A stretch of 40,932 nt of DNA from an uncultured Holophagaceae bacterium (GTDB lineage Bacteria; Acidobacteriota; Holophagae; Holophagales; Holophagaceae): assembly GCA_903873655.1 (NCBI GenBank), contig CAIQPH010000312.1:1-40932 (forward strand). Reading direction: 5' to 3'. The notes beneath the pieces are model-generated. The model worked only from the letters and a program-made list of their open reading frames with translations. It was not told the origin of the DNA and did no database searches. Numbering within the stretch: the first letter of the stretch is position 1; every line of letters begins with the position of its first letter. Below, one piece after another: positions 33,937 to 40,932 of the stretch. Both the position numbers and the translations under genes were made by a program.

Positions 33937-33978
33937 CGCCAGAAAAAGGCCCCCTGGCGGGGGCGTTTTTCTGGCGGA
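33937..33978. terminator. Bidirectional intrinsic terminator at the 3' end of tRNA-Ser
   Basis: CCGCCAGAAAAAGGCCCCC-TGGC-GGGGGCGTTTTTCTGGCGG, a near-perfect 19-bp dyad with T-runs on both strands. It overlaps the last bases of the tRNA gene. It would end tRNA-Ser transcription (minus) and phosphatase transcription (plus). Confidence 0.88.
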
Positions 33979-34062
33979 GAGTGGGGGATTCGAACCCCCG
34001 AACGGCTTTTGACCGTTACACGATTTCCAGTCGTGCTCCTTCAGCCACTCGGACAACTCTCC
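33972..34062 (-). tRNA. tRNA-Ser (anticodon GGA)
   Basis: 91 nt with encoded CCA. Minus strand: acceptor GGAGAGT, D arm TGTCCGAGTGGCTGAAGGAG, anticodon arm CACGACTGGAAATCGTG with anticodon GGA, long class II variable arm, T arm GGGGGTTCGAATCCCCC, acceptor ACTCTCC, G73, CCA. Long variable arm and G73 are Ser identity features. Confidence 0.96.
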
Positions 34063-34136
34063 CGTGGCTCCGCAAAGGCGGAAGCAGCAAGGTTATCACG
34101 GCCCAGGACTTCGGCCAAGGGCCGTGATCGGAAGGG

Positions 34137-35585
34137 CTACACCGCTTCGAGCACGGCGACCAGCAGCTTCCAGAAATTGCCGACGGAGGAGACGCTCACG
34201 TGCTCGTCGGGGGTGTGCACGTCCCACATATTCGGTCCGATGGACACCATTTCCATGCCCGGGTACTTTTCGCCGATGATGCCGCATTCGAGTCCGGCGT
34301 GGATGGCCATGATCTCCAGCGGCTTCCCGAAGACCGCCTGATTGACGTCGTTGAGGATGCGGACCAGAGAGGCTTCGGGTTCGGGTTTCCAGCCGGGATA
34401 GCCACCGGAAGTATGGGACTCGAAGCCAGCCAGGGCGCAGATGGCGGCGATGCGCTCGGTGAGTGCCACCTTGGAGGCTTCGATGGAACTGCGGGTGAGC
34501 AGATTCACTTCCACCGCGTCCTCGCGGGTCTCGATGACGCCAAGGTTGGTAGAGGTCTGGACCAGGTCCTTGATGTCGGGGCTCATGGCCTCGACGCCGT
34601 GGGGCAGGGCCATGAGCAGTTGGAGAAGGGCGTCCGCATCGGTGCTCGACATGGCCTGGGTGGCTTCGCCGGTCTCCAGCGCCAGGTGGAGGCCTGGATC
34701 GAAGGCCCCCAGTGCGGTGCGCCAGTGGGCTTCATGAGCGGCCAATGTCTGGCGGAGGGCCTGCTCTCTGGCTGGATCCAGGAAGATCATCGCCGAGGCT
34801 TCGCGGGGGATGGCGTTGCGCTTGTTGCCACCATTGATGGAGGCGAGCGCGAGACCGAACTCGGGCTTCAGGAAACAGAGCACCTGGGCCAAAAGGCGCA
34901 GGGCATTGCCGCGCCCGGCGTTGATGTCGATGCCGGAATGCCCGCCCTTGAGGCCGAACACCTTCAGCCGGTAGGCCCGGCTGCCCGCGGGAGGGGCGGT
35001 GCGGGTGAGTTTGCGGGTGGCGATGGTATCCACGCCACCGGCGCAGCCGATGGTCAGGAAGCCCTCTTCCTCGCTGTCGAGGTTGATGAGGAACTTGGCC
35101 TTGAGGCGACCCGCCTGCAGGCCGTTGGCGCCGGTGAGGCCGGTTTCCTCGTCGATGGTGATCAGCGCCTCGATGGGGCCATGGGCGATGTTCCTGTCGG
35201 CCAGGACAGCCATGGCCGCCGCCACGCCGATGCCATTGTCTGCGCCCAGGGTGGTGCCCTTGGCACGGAGGACGTCCCCGTCCTTCCAAACTTGGATTGG
35301 ATCCGCCGTGAAGTCGTGGTCAGTGCCTTCATTCTTCTCGCAGACCATGTCGACATGGGCCTGAAGGCAGGTGGTTGGGCGGTCTTCCCGACCCGGTGTG
35401 GCCTTCTTCCGGATGATCACGTTCCCGACTTCATCGCGGTCGACTTCGCAGCCGAGGTTCCTGGCCTGATCGGCCACCCAGGCCGCGGCCGCGGCCTCGC
35501 TCTTGGAGCCCCGGGGGATCTTCGAGAGCTCCAGGAAGTAGGACCAGAGGGTCTTTGGTTCGAGCGATTCGAGCAGGGCGTTCAC
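34137..35585 (-). CDS. pepD: Cytosol nonspecific dipeptidase / aminoacyl-histidine dipeptidase (M20C)
   Basis: 482-aa zinc dipeptidase of the PepD group. CLQAHVDMVCEKNEGTDHDF has the first metal His and catalytic Asp; TTLGADNGIGVAAAMAVL is the bridging Asp; IDEETGLTGANGL is the catalytic Glu-Glu; LDSEEEGFLTIGCAGG follows; the lid domain is in the middle; and the C-terminal AIHAGLECGIIGEKYPGMEM holds the last His. Hydrolyses Xaa-His and other dipeptides in the cytoplasm. GTG 35585 is supported by GGAGG four bases upstream. Single gene; 74 bp from tRNA-Ser on the same strand. Confidence 0.95.
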   Translation of the reverse strand: MNALLESLEPKTLWSYFLELSKIPRGSKSEAAAAAWVADQARNLGCEVDRDEVGNVIIRKKATPGREDRPTTCLQAHVDMVCEKNEGTDHDFTADPIQVWKDGDVLRAKGTTLGADNGIGVAAAMAVLADRNIAHGPIEALITIDEETGLTGANGLQAGRLKAKFLINLDSEEEGFLTIGCAGGVDTIATRKLTRTAPPAGSRAYRLKVFGLKGGHSGIDINAGRGNALRLLAQVLCFLKPEFGLALASINGGNKRNAIPREASAMIFLDPAREQALRQTLAAHEAHWRTALGAFDPGLHLALETGEATQAMSSTDADALLQLLMALPHGVEAMSPDIKDLVQTSTNLGVIETREDAVEVNLLTRSSIEASKVALTERIAAICALAGFESHTSGGYPGWKPEPEASLVRILNDVNQAVFGKPLEIMAIHAGLECGIIGEKYPGMEMVSIGPNMWDVHTPDEHVSVSSVGNFWKLLVAVLEAV

Positions 35586-35910
35586 GAGTCCTCCAGGGGG
35601 CGCTCTTCCAGGCGGGGGCCGGAGCGGCTTTCACAGAGTTAATGATGGCCCCGCGGGGCCGAAGAGACCAGAGTCACCATGGATGGTGTGCTGGGCTGCT
35701 CAGCGGGACAGGGAAAGGATGGTTCCCACATCTTCGGGCGGCCGCCCGAAGATGGCTTGGTAGTTGTCTCGGTCCGTGGCGCGTTCAGTGGCGAACAGCA
35801 GCAGCGTCTTGCCAGGCCCAAGCCTATGCCTAAATTTGGGAGCACTTGCGGTTTTCTTCAACCTTGCGGCGGATCATCCGCTCTAACCGGGTTGAACAGG
35901 AGGTCGGAAC
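35586..35910. other. Divergent intergenic region (325 bp) with a possible relic reading frame on the minus strand
   Basis: Must hold the promoters of pepD (minus) and the secreted-protein pseudogene (plus). On the minus strand an open frame of 174 nt (35700-35873) lacks an ATG and reads, near its end, LLLFATERATDRDNYQAIFG then RPPEDVGTILSLSR-stop. It reads like protein but matches nothing I recognise. The + strand end carries AGGAGG seven bases before ATG 35911. Confidence 0.35.
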
Positions 35911-36558
35911 ATGCGCTCACGTTCTTTTCTACCCTTGATGCTGCTGGTGCCAGCCATCTCGGCTCCGGCCCAGGTGAGGATCAGCATCGGCTTGCCTCAC
36001 CTGAACATCGGTATCAATGTGCCGATCATGCCGGAGATGGCACCCGTGTCGGGTTCCCCGGCCTACTATGCCCCGGGGATGGACACCAATTTCTTCTTCT
36101 ACGACGGCATGTACTGGGTCTTCAAGGACGACAACTGGTACGCGAGCTCCTGGTACAACGGACCTTGGGCTGCGGTGCATCCGGAGGCTGTGCCGCTCTT
36201 CATCCTGCAGATCCCGGTTTCCTATTACCGCCAGCCCCCGGCCTTCTTCCGGGGCTGACAGCCCAACGGCCCGCCGCGCTGGGGAGATCATTGGGGCGGG
36301 GACTGGGCCCGGCGTCGCGCTGGCTGGGACCAGGTTGGCCGTCGCCCGGTGCCGCCGTCCGCCCCGCTGCCCGCCTATCAGAGAAACTTCCAGGGAGGGC
36401 AATACCCGACGCCGGACCGCCAGCACGCCATCCACACCCAGAACTACGGCTACAAGCCCAAGGAGCCGGTGGTGCGCGGAAACTACGCGGCCCAGGCCGA
36501 GCACAGCCGCAGCGCCCCCAAGGGGGGACGCCACGAGGAAGAGCACCAGCACCGCTAA
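35911..36558 (+). pseudogene. Secreted YXWGXW-like Gly/Trp-rich protein gene interrupted by an in-frame TGA
   Basis: One continuous frame of 216 codons with a single internal stop, TGA at 36256-36258 (codon 116). The first part has a signal peptide (SFLPLMLLVPAISAPAQ) and VRISIGLPHLNIGINVP, MDTNFFFYDGMYWVFKDDNW, WYNGPWAAVHPEAVP, SYYRQPPAFFRG. The second continues QPNGPPRWGDHWGGDWARRR and ends HEEEHQHR-TAA. From memory, homologues in other Gram-negatives run through this point with Trp (FRGW...PPRWGDHW), so TGG to TGA is the simplest explanation. Strong RBS AGGAGG at seven bases. If the stop is real, only a 115-aa product is made. Function of the family is unknown. Confidence 0.8.
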
Positions 36559-36572
36559 GCGTTTCCTGCTGC

Positions 36573-36608
36573 GCCAGAAAGGGGTCCCGGCCGAGACCCC
36601 TTTCTGGC
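36573..36608 (+). terminator. Hairpin terminator after the secreted-protein pseudogene
   Basis: Perfect 14-bp inverted repeat GCCAGAAAGGGGTC - loop CCGGCCGA - GACCCCTTTCTGGC, 14 bp after the TAA that ends the restored frame. Its position supports the view that the gene formerly ran to 36558. Confidence 0.8.
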
Positions 36609-36889
36609 TTAGGGTTGGGAGGAAATGATCGAATTCGGGTACATTCCTAGGTCTGAGGCCCCTTCGAATGAAGCCCCGCGTTCTGATAATGGGTTGGCCG
36701 TCTTCCCCTGCGCGCTTCTGGAATCGACTCGGCATGGCCTGGAAAGCCTATGCAGCCTTCTTCCCCGACCTGGGCTTCAGTCTCGTTTTATTGCTCGTGG
36801 GCAATCGACCATGGTGCGCTAACTACAGGCTCACGCCACCTATCAGCAATGAAGTGACGTCGAACTCCTTTCTCGCCGGATATTCGCCT
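36609..36889. other. Gene-poor stretch of lower GC
   Basis: Two short + strand ORFs (36625-36822, 36668-36922) have no RBS, no recognisable domain and unusual codon use; I do not call them genes. Nothing else is seen. Confidence 0.4.
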
Positions 36890-37255
36890 TCATCCAATCA
36901 AATCCTTGGTGTGCTCAAGTAGAACAGCTGTATTCCCTTTAAATGCGAAGCCGTCCACGCCACGATTTAGCATGGACCCAGCAAGCCCGGCATCTTGATC
37001 TGACGAAAGGACCATGACGACGAGATCCGTCAGAAATTGGTCTTCGCGCAGGGCACGCAGCAGGGATTCGGCGCTTAGGCGAGGCATATGGTAGTCAGTG
37101 ATAACCAGGCGAAGTTAAAATTGCCTCACGACTTTGAGGACATCAAAAAGTGAGATGGGATCCACAACCTGGACCTCATGTCCTTCGTCAACCAAACTCC
37201 GGGCGACAAGGTCACGAACCAGTTTGCTGTCATCGACAATTACAATTTTGGCCAT
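36890..37255 (-). pseudogene. Single-domain CheY-like response regulator interrupted by an in-frame TAA
   Basis: Reading from ATG 37255 the frame gives MAKIVIVDDSKLVRDLVARS through VLKVVRQF, then TAA (37117-37115, codon 47), then continues without frameshift LRLVITDYHMPRLSAESLLR to KGNTAVLLEHTKDLIG-stop, 121 codons plus stop in all. Every receiver landmark is kept: acidic pair DD, phospho-acceptor D54 (VITDYHMP), Ser in VLSSDQD and Lys in FAFKGN. The premature stop precedes D54, so the first fragment cannot be phosphorylated; a restart at ATG 37087 would also lack D54. A one-base Lys-to-ochre change would explain it. It faces away from the chemoreceptor at 38048, a possible former partner. 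Confidence 0.85.
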
Positions 37256-38047
37256 ATCAGAACCCTGTAGAACAACAATAATGGGACCATTCAAGTCAAA
37301 CGAATTGATGGCGAATAGACAGCTATTGCCCTGAGAAAAGTTGATCTGATTGCCGGCGAGCACAGATTAACCAGCCCGCCCCATCGTGGATAGCGAGCCA
37401 GGCGAGAAATGCGAATCGAGGTGAGGCTTCTGCGCATGGTGGTGGCTCTAGTTCTGCAAGCGATGGTTGAGGTCTCCGCAAATGAGCGAGGGGGATTCCC
37501 GTCAATCTGGCGGACAATTCCAGCGAGGATTCGACGAGCCGGCGTGAGGACTTGTCAAGGCTGATTTTCTCCAATGGCATTGAATTCGACAGCCCCGGCT
37601 GGGTCTCCAGGTTGACCGGCCTGATTAATACCGTCCGGGTAACTCGATGACCCGTTTTCCGCCCTTCGGCCGACAGGTCCATCCGCGGTGTGCCAGCATC
37701 GGCGCCTGGAACTCTTCAGGTGTGTCAGACAGCGTCCAGCCACCGCCACTGGCTGTCGTCATAGCGATGCCCGTCGCTGCGATCCACGCCACCGCCGAGC
37801 ACCACACCAGTTCACGCGCCATCAACTCCACCATAGCCGGGTCCACCAGTGGGCTGATGCCCTCACACCTGAGGCCCTCCTAACCTTTCGCCGGCCTTGT
37901 CGCGTGAAAATGTCCCCAGCAGGCGCTTTGAGTTACACAAAATTCACAACAATTTTACAAATCGATTAATGGAAATGACATCAAATCAAACCCTTTCATA
38001 GCTATCCCGCAGCCACTCCCCTGTTTCTATCCTGCGGAGGCATATAG
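37256..38047. other. 792-bp low-GC region, largely unexplained
   Basis: Contains one possible small gene on the minus strand (37625-37846, listed separately) and several ORFs without support. The right end is AT-rich (ACACAAAATTCACAACAATT near 37935) and probably carries the chemoreceptor promoter. GTGAAAATGTCCCC near 37911 resembles ends of some insertion sequences from memory, but no transposase or second end is seen. Confidence 0.4.
37625..37846 (-). CDS. Possible small hypothetical protein (73 aa)
   Basis: Reads MVELMARELVWCSAVAWIAA, GIAMTTASGGGWTLSDTPEE, FQAPMLAHRGWTCRPKGGKR. Trp-rich with an N-terminal hydrophobic helix. No known family. No clear RBS is seen upstream. Included because composition looks protein-like and the rest of this interval is empty; it could be a fragment. 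Confidence 0.35.
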   Translation of the reverse strand: MDPAMVELMARELVWCSAVAWIAATGIAMTTASGGGWTLSDTPEEFQAPMLAHRGWTCRPKGGKRVIELPGRY

Positions 38048-39664
38048 ATGGATTTCTCCGTGCTCGACAGAATGACCGTCAGGGCGAAGCTCTGGGTCCT
38101 GGCTGGTGGCCTCATGGGTGTCGCTGTCCTGCTATGGGTGGTGGCCTTCTGGCTTTCCGCGCGGCAGACGGCGCAATCGAGTCGGTTGGCATCCACCATC
38201 CTGGCCGTGGCGAGGGCTTCAGATACTACCCGCGAATCCCAGGCGGATTTCAAGGCCCAGGTCCAGGACTGGAAGGACTTGCTGTTGCGTGGGCATGATC
38301 CCGCCATGATGGCCAAGTACAGGGGTGAGTTTGAAAAATATGAGAAGGAAGTCCAGGACGACTTCCGGAAACTCATCGGACAGTTGGAAGGCTTGGGTAT
38401 CAGCACTGATCCAGTGAAAAATGCCATCGAGGAACATAATAAACTCGGGCAGAAGTACCGGGACGCACTTGCAACCTGGAAGGCGGGTGATCCCCTCGCT
38501 TACCGATCCGTGGATGGCCAGGTCAAGGGGATGGACCGGCCCATGTCCGCAGCCATGGGAGAACTATCCGCGTCCATTTTGAAGGAGTCAGACCGGATCA
38601 GGAGCCAGGAAGAGGCTGCGATGGCCGAGCTCGTCAGGTGGAGCAGAATCATCCAGACAATCCTACTTGGGGTTGGCCTTGCTATGGGTGTCATCCTGGC
38701 CAAGGCAATCCTCGGCCGAATCGAGTCCTCCATCGCTGAGGTATCAAAGGGCATGGAGCGAATGGTGGCGGGGGATCTCACCCTTGGCGTTACGGTCACA
38801 TCCAGCGATGAACTCGGACAGATGGCCAAGGATTTCAATAACCTGCTCAAGCGGTTCCAGGACCTCTTTGCAGAGCTTCGAGACGCGAGTACCCAGGTCG
38901 CCAGCGGGGCCACGGAGCTGTCAGCCACCGCCAATGAGGTGGGACGGGCCAGCGAGGAGATCGCCCAGTTTGCCGAGGGCCAGCGCCAGGCTTCCGAGGG
39001 CACATCTGCTGCCATGACCGAGTTCGCAGCCTCCATCCAGGAAGTCTCGGCGAATATCCGGACCAGCAACGTCCAGACAGAAACCATGGTCAAGGCCACG
39101 GACGAGGGCGCCAAGCAGGGCAAAGCCACGGTCCGTGCGATGAAGGATATTCGTGAGGCATCCCAGGAGATGGTGAAGGCAGTGGCGGTCATACAGGACA
39201 TCGCTCGCCAGACCAACTTGCTGTCCCTCAATGCCGCCATCGAGGCAGCCAAGGCTGGGGTGCACGGCAAGGGCTTTGCAGTGGTCGCGGAAGAGGTCAG
39301 GAAACTTGCGGAGCGGAGCGCCGAGGCCGCCAAACAGATCGGTGATCTCATCTCTCAGACCGAGAAGGCCATGCAGGAGGGCGTCCGGACGGTGGAAGGT
39401 ACGGAACTCACCATCCGGACGATCCAGGAAAACATCCAAGCTGTGGCTTCGGCTTCCAAGGAGATCGCCATGGCCACAGAGGAGCAGAGCCGGACCTCGG
39501 ATGAAGTGGCGAAGCAGGTGGAGTCAACCTCACTGGCCACGGAGCGCAGCGCAGCGGCTTCCACGGAACTCTCTCATACGGTGGCGGAGGTCAACCGGAC
39601 CGCCGAACATCTAGCCCGGATCTCGGAGAACCTCGCCACCGCCGTATCGAGGTTCAGAACCTGA
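38048..39664 (+). CDS. Methyl-accepting chemotaxis protein with four-helix-bundle-type sensor
   Basis: 538 aa. TM1 [20 protein letters not shown] (about 14-33), a periplasmic helical sensor of about 160 residues ([20 protein letters not shown] is typical of these receptors), TM2 near [22 protein letters not shown] ([20 protein letters not shown]) and the signalling domain with tip [20 protein letters not shown] and [20 protein letters not shown]. No CheR tether. GGAGG at seven bases from ATG 38048. Paralogue of the receptor at 18866 in the signalling half only. No che genes adjacent apart from the broken CheY-like gene. Confidence 0.94.
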   Translation: MDFSVLDRMTVRAKLWVLAGGLMGVAVLLWVVAFWLSARQTAQSSRLASTILAVARASDTTRESQADFKAQVQDWKDLLLRGHDPAMMAKYRGEFEKYEKEVQDDFRKLIGQLEGLGISTDPVKNAIEEHNKLGQKYRDALATWKAGDPLAYRSVDGQVKGMDRPMSAAMGELSASILKESDRIRSQEEAAMAELVRWSRIIQTILLGVGLAMGVILAKAILGRIESSIAEVSKGMERMVAGDLTLGVTVTSSDELGQMAKDFNNLLKRFQDLFAELRDASTQVASGATELSATANEVGRASEEIAQFAEGQRQASEGTSAAMTEFAASIQEVSANIRTSNVQTETMVKATDEGAKQGKATVRAMKDIREASQEMVKAVAVIQDIARQTNLLSLNAAIEAAKAGVHGKGFAVVAEEVRKLAERSAEAAKQIGDLISQTEKAMQEGVRTVEGTELTIRTIQENIQAVASASKEIAMATEEQSRTSDEVAKQVESTSLATERSAAASTELSHTVAEVNRTAEHLARISENLATAVSRFRT

Positions 39665-39788
39665 CGGAGGCTGGAAGGAACAATCTCAGCATGAGATCCA
39701 GCCCCTTACTAATCTGATCAATAAACAAGTGATTACTTATAAGTGAATCAGTACTGGTCGATGATGTTGGGACGGATTCCGGACCAAG
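39665..39788 (+). promoter_or_regulatory. AT-rich intergenic region before the 247-aa gene
   Basis: Contains a direct repeat AAGTGA-TTACTTAT-AAGTGA in an AT-rich tract (near 39729-39750), a candidate operator or promoter region. No standard RBS is seen before ATG 39789. Confidence 0.35.
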
Positions 39789-40532
39789 ATGCCTGAACGA
39801 GCCTTCTATACCCGCTCTCCAATGCTGGCCGACTTGAAGCGGCTTGTGCAGGAGAACGCTCGTGGTGAATACAACTTTGATAGGTTCAGGCAGCTGTTCA
39901 CCGCTGTAGATGACTACTGTGCTGTACATTTCCCCGCTGAGGATCGAGGAGGCTGGTTCAGCCCCAGGGTTGTAGGCGGTGCACAGGTAAGCCATATACC
40001 ACCCCAAGTTGTCTTCGCCGTCTTCGGCATCTATATGCACTTGGCATATGGAGATGTGGATCCTGTTCCATTCCTAGCCGGTCCGCTGGAAATGCATGGT
40101 GCGACAGCCGTAACCCTGGAACCTACAGATCGCTTCATGGTTGTGGACAGGGCAGGGAACGCTCACCCCATGACGGACTGCTTGATCATTGCTCCCACTT
40201 CGACACCGGTGTCTTGGACCCTGGACACTTACGGGCTGCCTGGGCTACGACCGGGCATTGCGGTTATCGGCTGGCACGCTGCCGCACAACCTAACTGGAC
40301 TGCCTTGATCACGGCACAATTCCTCTTGCATGTTGAATCCAAGAAAGTCCTTGACCCCCTGGCGACGTTCACGGAAGAGGAAGAAGAACTGTTCTTTTCC
40401 GAACCCGTGATCCAGGGCAGGTTGGGAAGGCATAGAGCCAGGCTGGCCGAAACATTTGCCACCTCACTAGAGGTGCTCGAACGGAATTCGTCCACGGCCC
40501 TTCAGGTTATTGAAGCTTATCTCGCCCTTTAG
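39789..40532 (+). CDS. Hypothetical protein (247 aa), unrecognised
   Basis: No domain recognised. Opens MPERAFYTRSPMLADLKRLV; middle VVFAVFGIYMHLAYGDVDPV and LEMHGATAVTLEPTDRFMVV; an acidic run (FTEEEEELFFSE) precedes a helical C-terminus (RARLAETFATSLEVLERNSS). No signal peptide or clear TM, so probably cytosolic. Codon use is less GC-biased than in the housekeeping genes (for example GAT, TGT, CTA are common), suggesting acquisition or low expression. It lies between a chemoreceptor and a structured repeat array in the unusual right-hand region. Confidence 0.7.
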   Translation: MPERAFYTRSPMLADLKRLVQENARGEYNFDRFRQLFTAVDDYCAVHFPAEDRGGWFSPRVVGGAQVSHIPPQVVFAVFGIYMHLAYGDVDPVPFLAGPLEMHGATAVTLEPTDRFMVVDRAGNAHPMTDCLIIAPTSTPVSWTLDTYGLPGLRPGIAVIGWHAAAQPNWTALITAQFLLHVESKKVLDPLATFTEEEEELFFSEPVIQGRLGRHRARLAETFATSLEVLERNSSTALQVIEAYLAL

Positions 40533-40629
40533 CCGACTCAGGCTCATTGCATTCTTCAAGTGACTGGAACCACCAGTCCAGGCCAGTTCTAACTGGCTGA
40601 TTCGGGCAATTCCACAAGGACTGCATTCA

Positions 40630-40932
40630 GGGGCCGCTACCTGCCAGCATTTCTGTGATTTCGAATCCCTGCCTCCTCAACCCAAAAAGACTCCATTGAG
40701 AAGGGAGAACGAGGACGAGCGAGGACGGGATTCCCTCCGGAGCCACCGCTGCGCGGCGTCCCCTCCGGCCGCACGAAATGCTGGCACGTGGCTGATCCCT
40801 TCCGACAGCCCCCCGGGCTGTCTCCAGGGGCCGCTACCTGCCAGCATTTCAGTGATTTCGAATCCCTGCCACCTCAACCCAAAAAGACTCCATTGAGAAG
40901 CGAGAACGAGGACGTGCGTGGACGGGAGTCCC
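40630..40932. repeat. Tandem array of a 197-bp structured repeat, running off the window
   Basis: GGGGCCGCTACCTGCCAGCA occurs at 40630 and again at 40827, exactly 197 bp apart, and the intervening unit (CTCAACCCAAAAAGACTCCA etc.) is also repeated. The first unit is a 3' part, the second complete, and a third begins near 40867 and is cut by the window end. The complete unit has an outer 12-bp perfect stem GAAATGCTGGCA (40775-40786) with TGCCAGCATTTC (40839-40850) and an inner 8-bp stem GACAGCCC-CCC-GGGCTGTC (40804-40822). The related single copy is at 33781. Short ORFs across the array (40677-40877 minus, 40696-40896 plus) are treated as spurious. Confidence 0.88.

Noticed and set aside
34200-35642. 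480-aa plus-strand ORF opposite pepD
   Set aside because: Shadow; the minus frame carries the M20C catalytic motifs.
36256-36258. Selenocysteine codon
   Set aside because: No SECIS-like hairpin in the right place, no redox motif around the site, and Trp is the expected residue.
37323-37682. 119-aa minus-strand ORF in the low-GC gap
   Set aside because: No RBS, no recognisable domain and overlapping another ORF; not enough to call a gene.
40696-40896. 66-aa ORFs on both strands across the 197-bp repeat
   Set aside because: They are by-products of the structured repeat; similar peptides appear in copy A only because the DNA is conserved for its stems.
40630-40932. Integron attC array
   Set aside because: Stem-loop elements are in tandem, but the conserved GTTRRRY-type core sites and separate cassette ORFs are not seen.

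Overview
This 40.9-kb, high-GC window reads as chromosome from a member of the Acidobacteriota, most likely the class Holophagae (Geothrix or Holophaga-like). That placement is inference. It rests on the Oar-type TonB-dependent receptor with an N-terminal carboxypeptidase-regulatory domain, the Myxococcus/Acidobacteria-style Ser/Thr kinase, the abundance of sensor kinases and chemoreceptors, and general codon use. There is no rRNA or phylogenetic marker apart from rpsU and two tRNAs.

Layout. 1-13 kb is mostly housekeeping: a 5'-truncated UvrD/PcrA helicase; a translationally coupled TIGR01777 oxidoreductase and SRPBCC pair; an aminotransferase plus prephenate dehydratase operon (phenylalanine synthesis); a COG2509 flavoprotein; a two-domain PPK2 polyphosphate:AMP phosphotransferase; the PEP-synthase regulatory protein; and an NtrB-like sensor kinase followed by glutamine-dependent NAD+ synthetase. 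Between the kinase and nadE lies a chain of three overlapping small ORFs built from a 74-bp tandem repeat. 13-25 kb holds tRNA-Leu(CAA), a membrane hybrid histidine kinase, the TonB receptor, a chemoreceptor, mutS2, rpsU and a receiver-like/Ser-Thr kinase fusion. 25-35.6 kb holds a psd-scpB-zinc-ribbon operon, a NnrU/ICMT-like membrane protein, a TauE/SafE transporter, a CBS-less IMPDH/GMP reductase, a methionine-gamma-lyase-like PLP enzyme, an MBL-fold hydrolase, a DUF6125-like protein, a Shelph-like phosphatase, tRNA-Ser(GGA) and a PepD-type dipeptidase.

35.6-40.9 kb is different: lower gene density, more AT-rich stretches and signs of decay. A secreted-protein gene is broken by an in-frame TGA, and a single-domain response regulator is broken by an in-frame TAA, with every phosphorelay residue otherwise kept. 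A second chemoreceptor and an unrecognised 247-aa protein follow. The window ends inside a tandem array of a 197-bp structured repeat, and a related copy lies beside tRNA-Ser.

Three repeat families are visible: (i) the 74-bp unit before nadE, which places a Shine-Dalgarno in the loop of a hairpin ending on the GTG start; (ii) an AGGCTTC/AGGCTCC heptad-rich inverted repeat around terminator-like hairpins at gene ends; (iii) a nested-hairpin element near 33.8 kb and 40.6-40.9 kb, whose inner stem shows two compensatory base-pair changes between copies. The leader-ORF array before nadE and the structured element are the best candidates for something undescribed. No defence system, CRISPR array, prophage or intact insertion sequence was seen.
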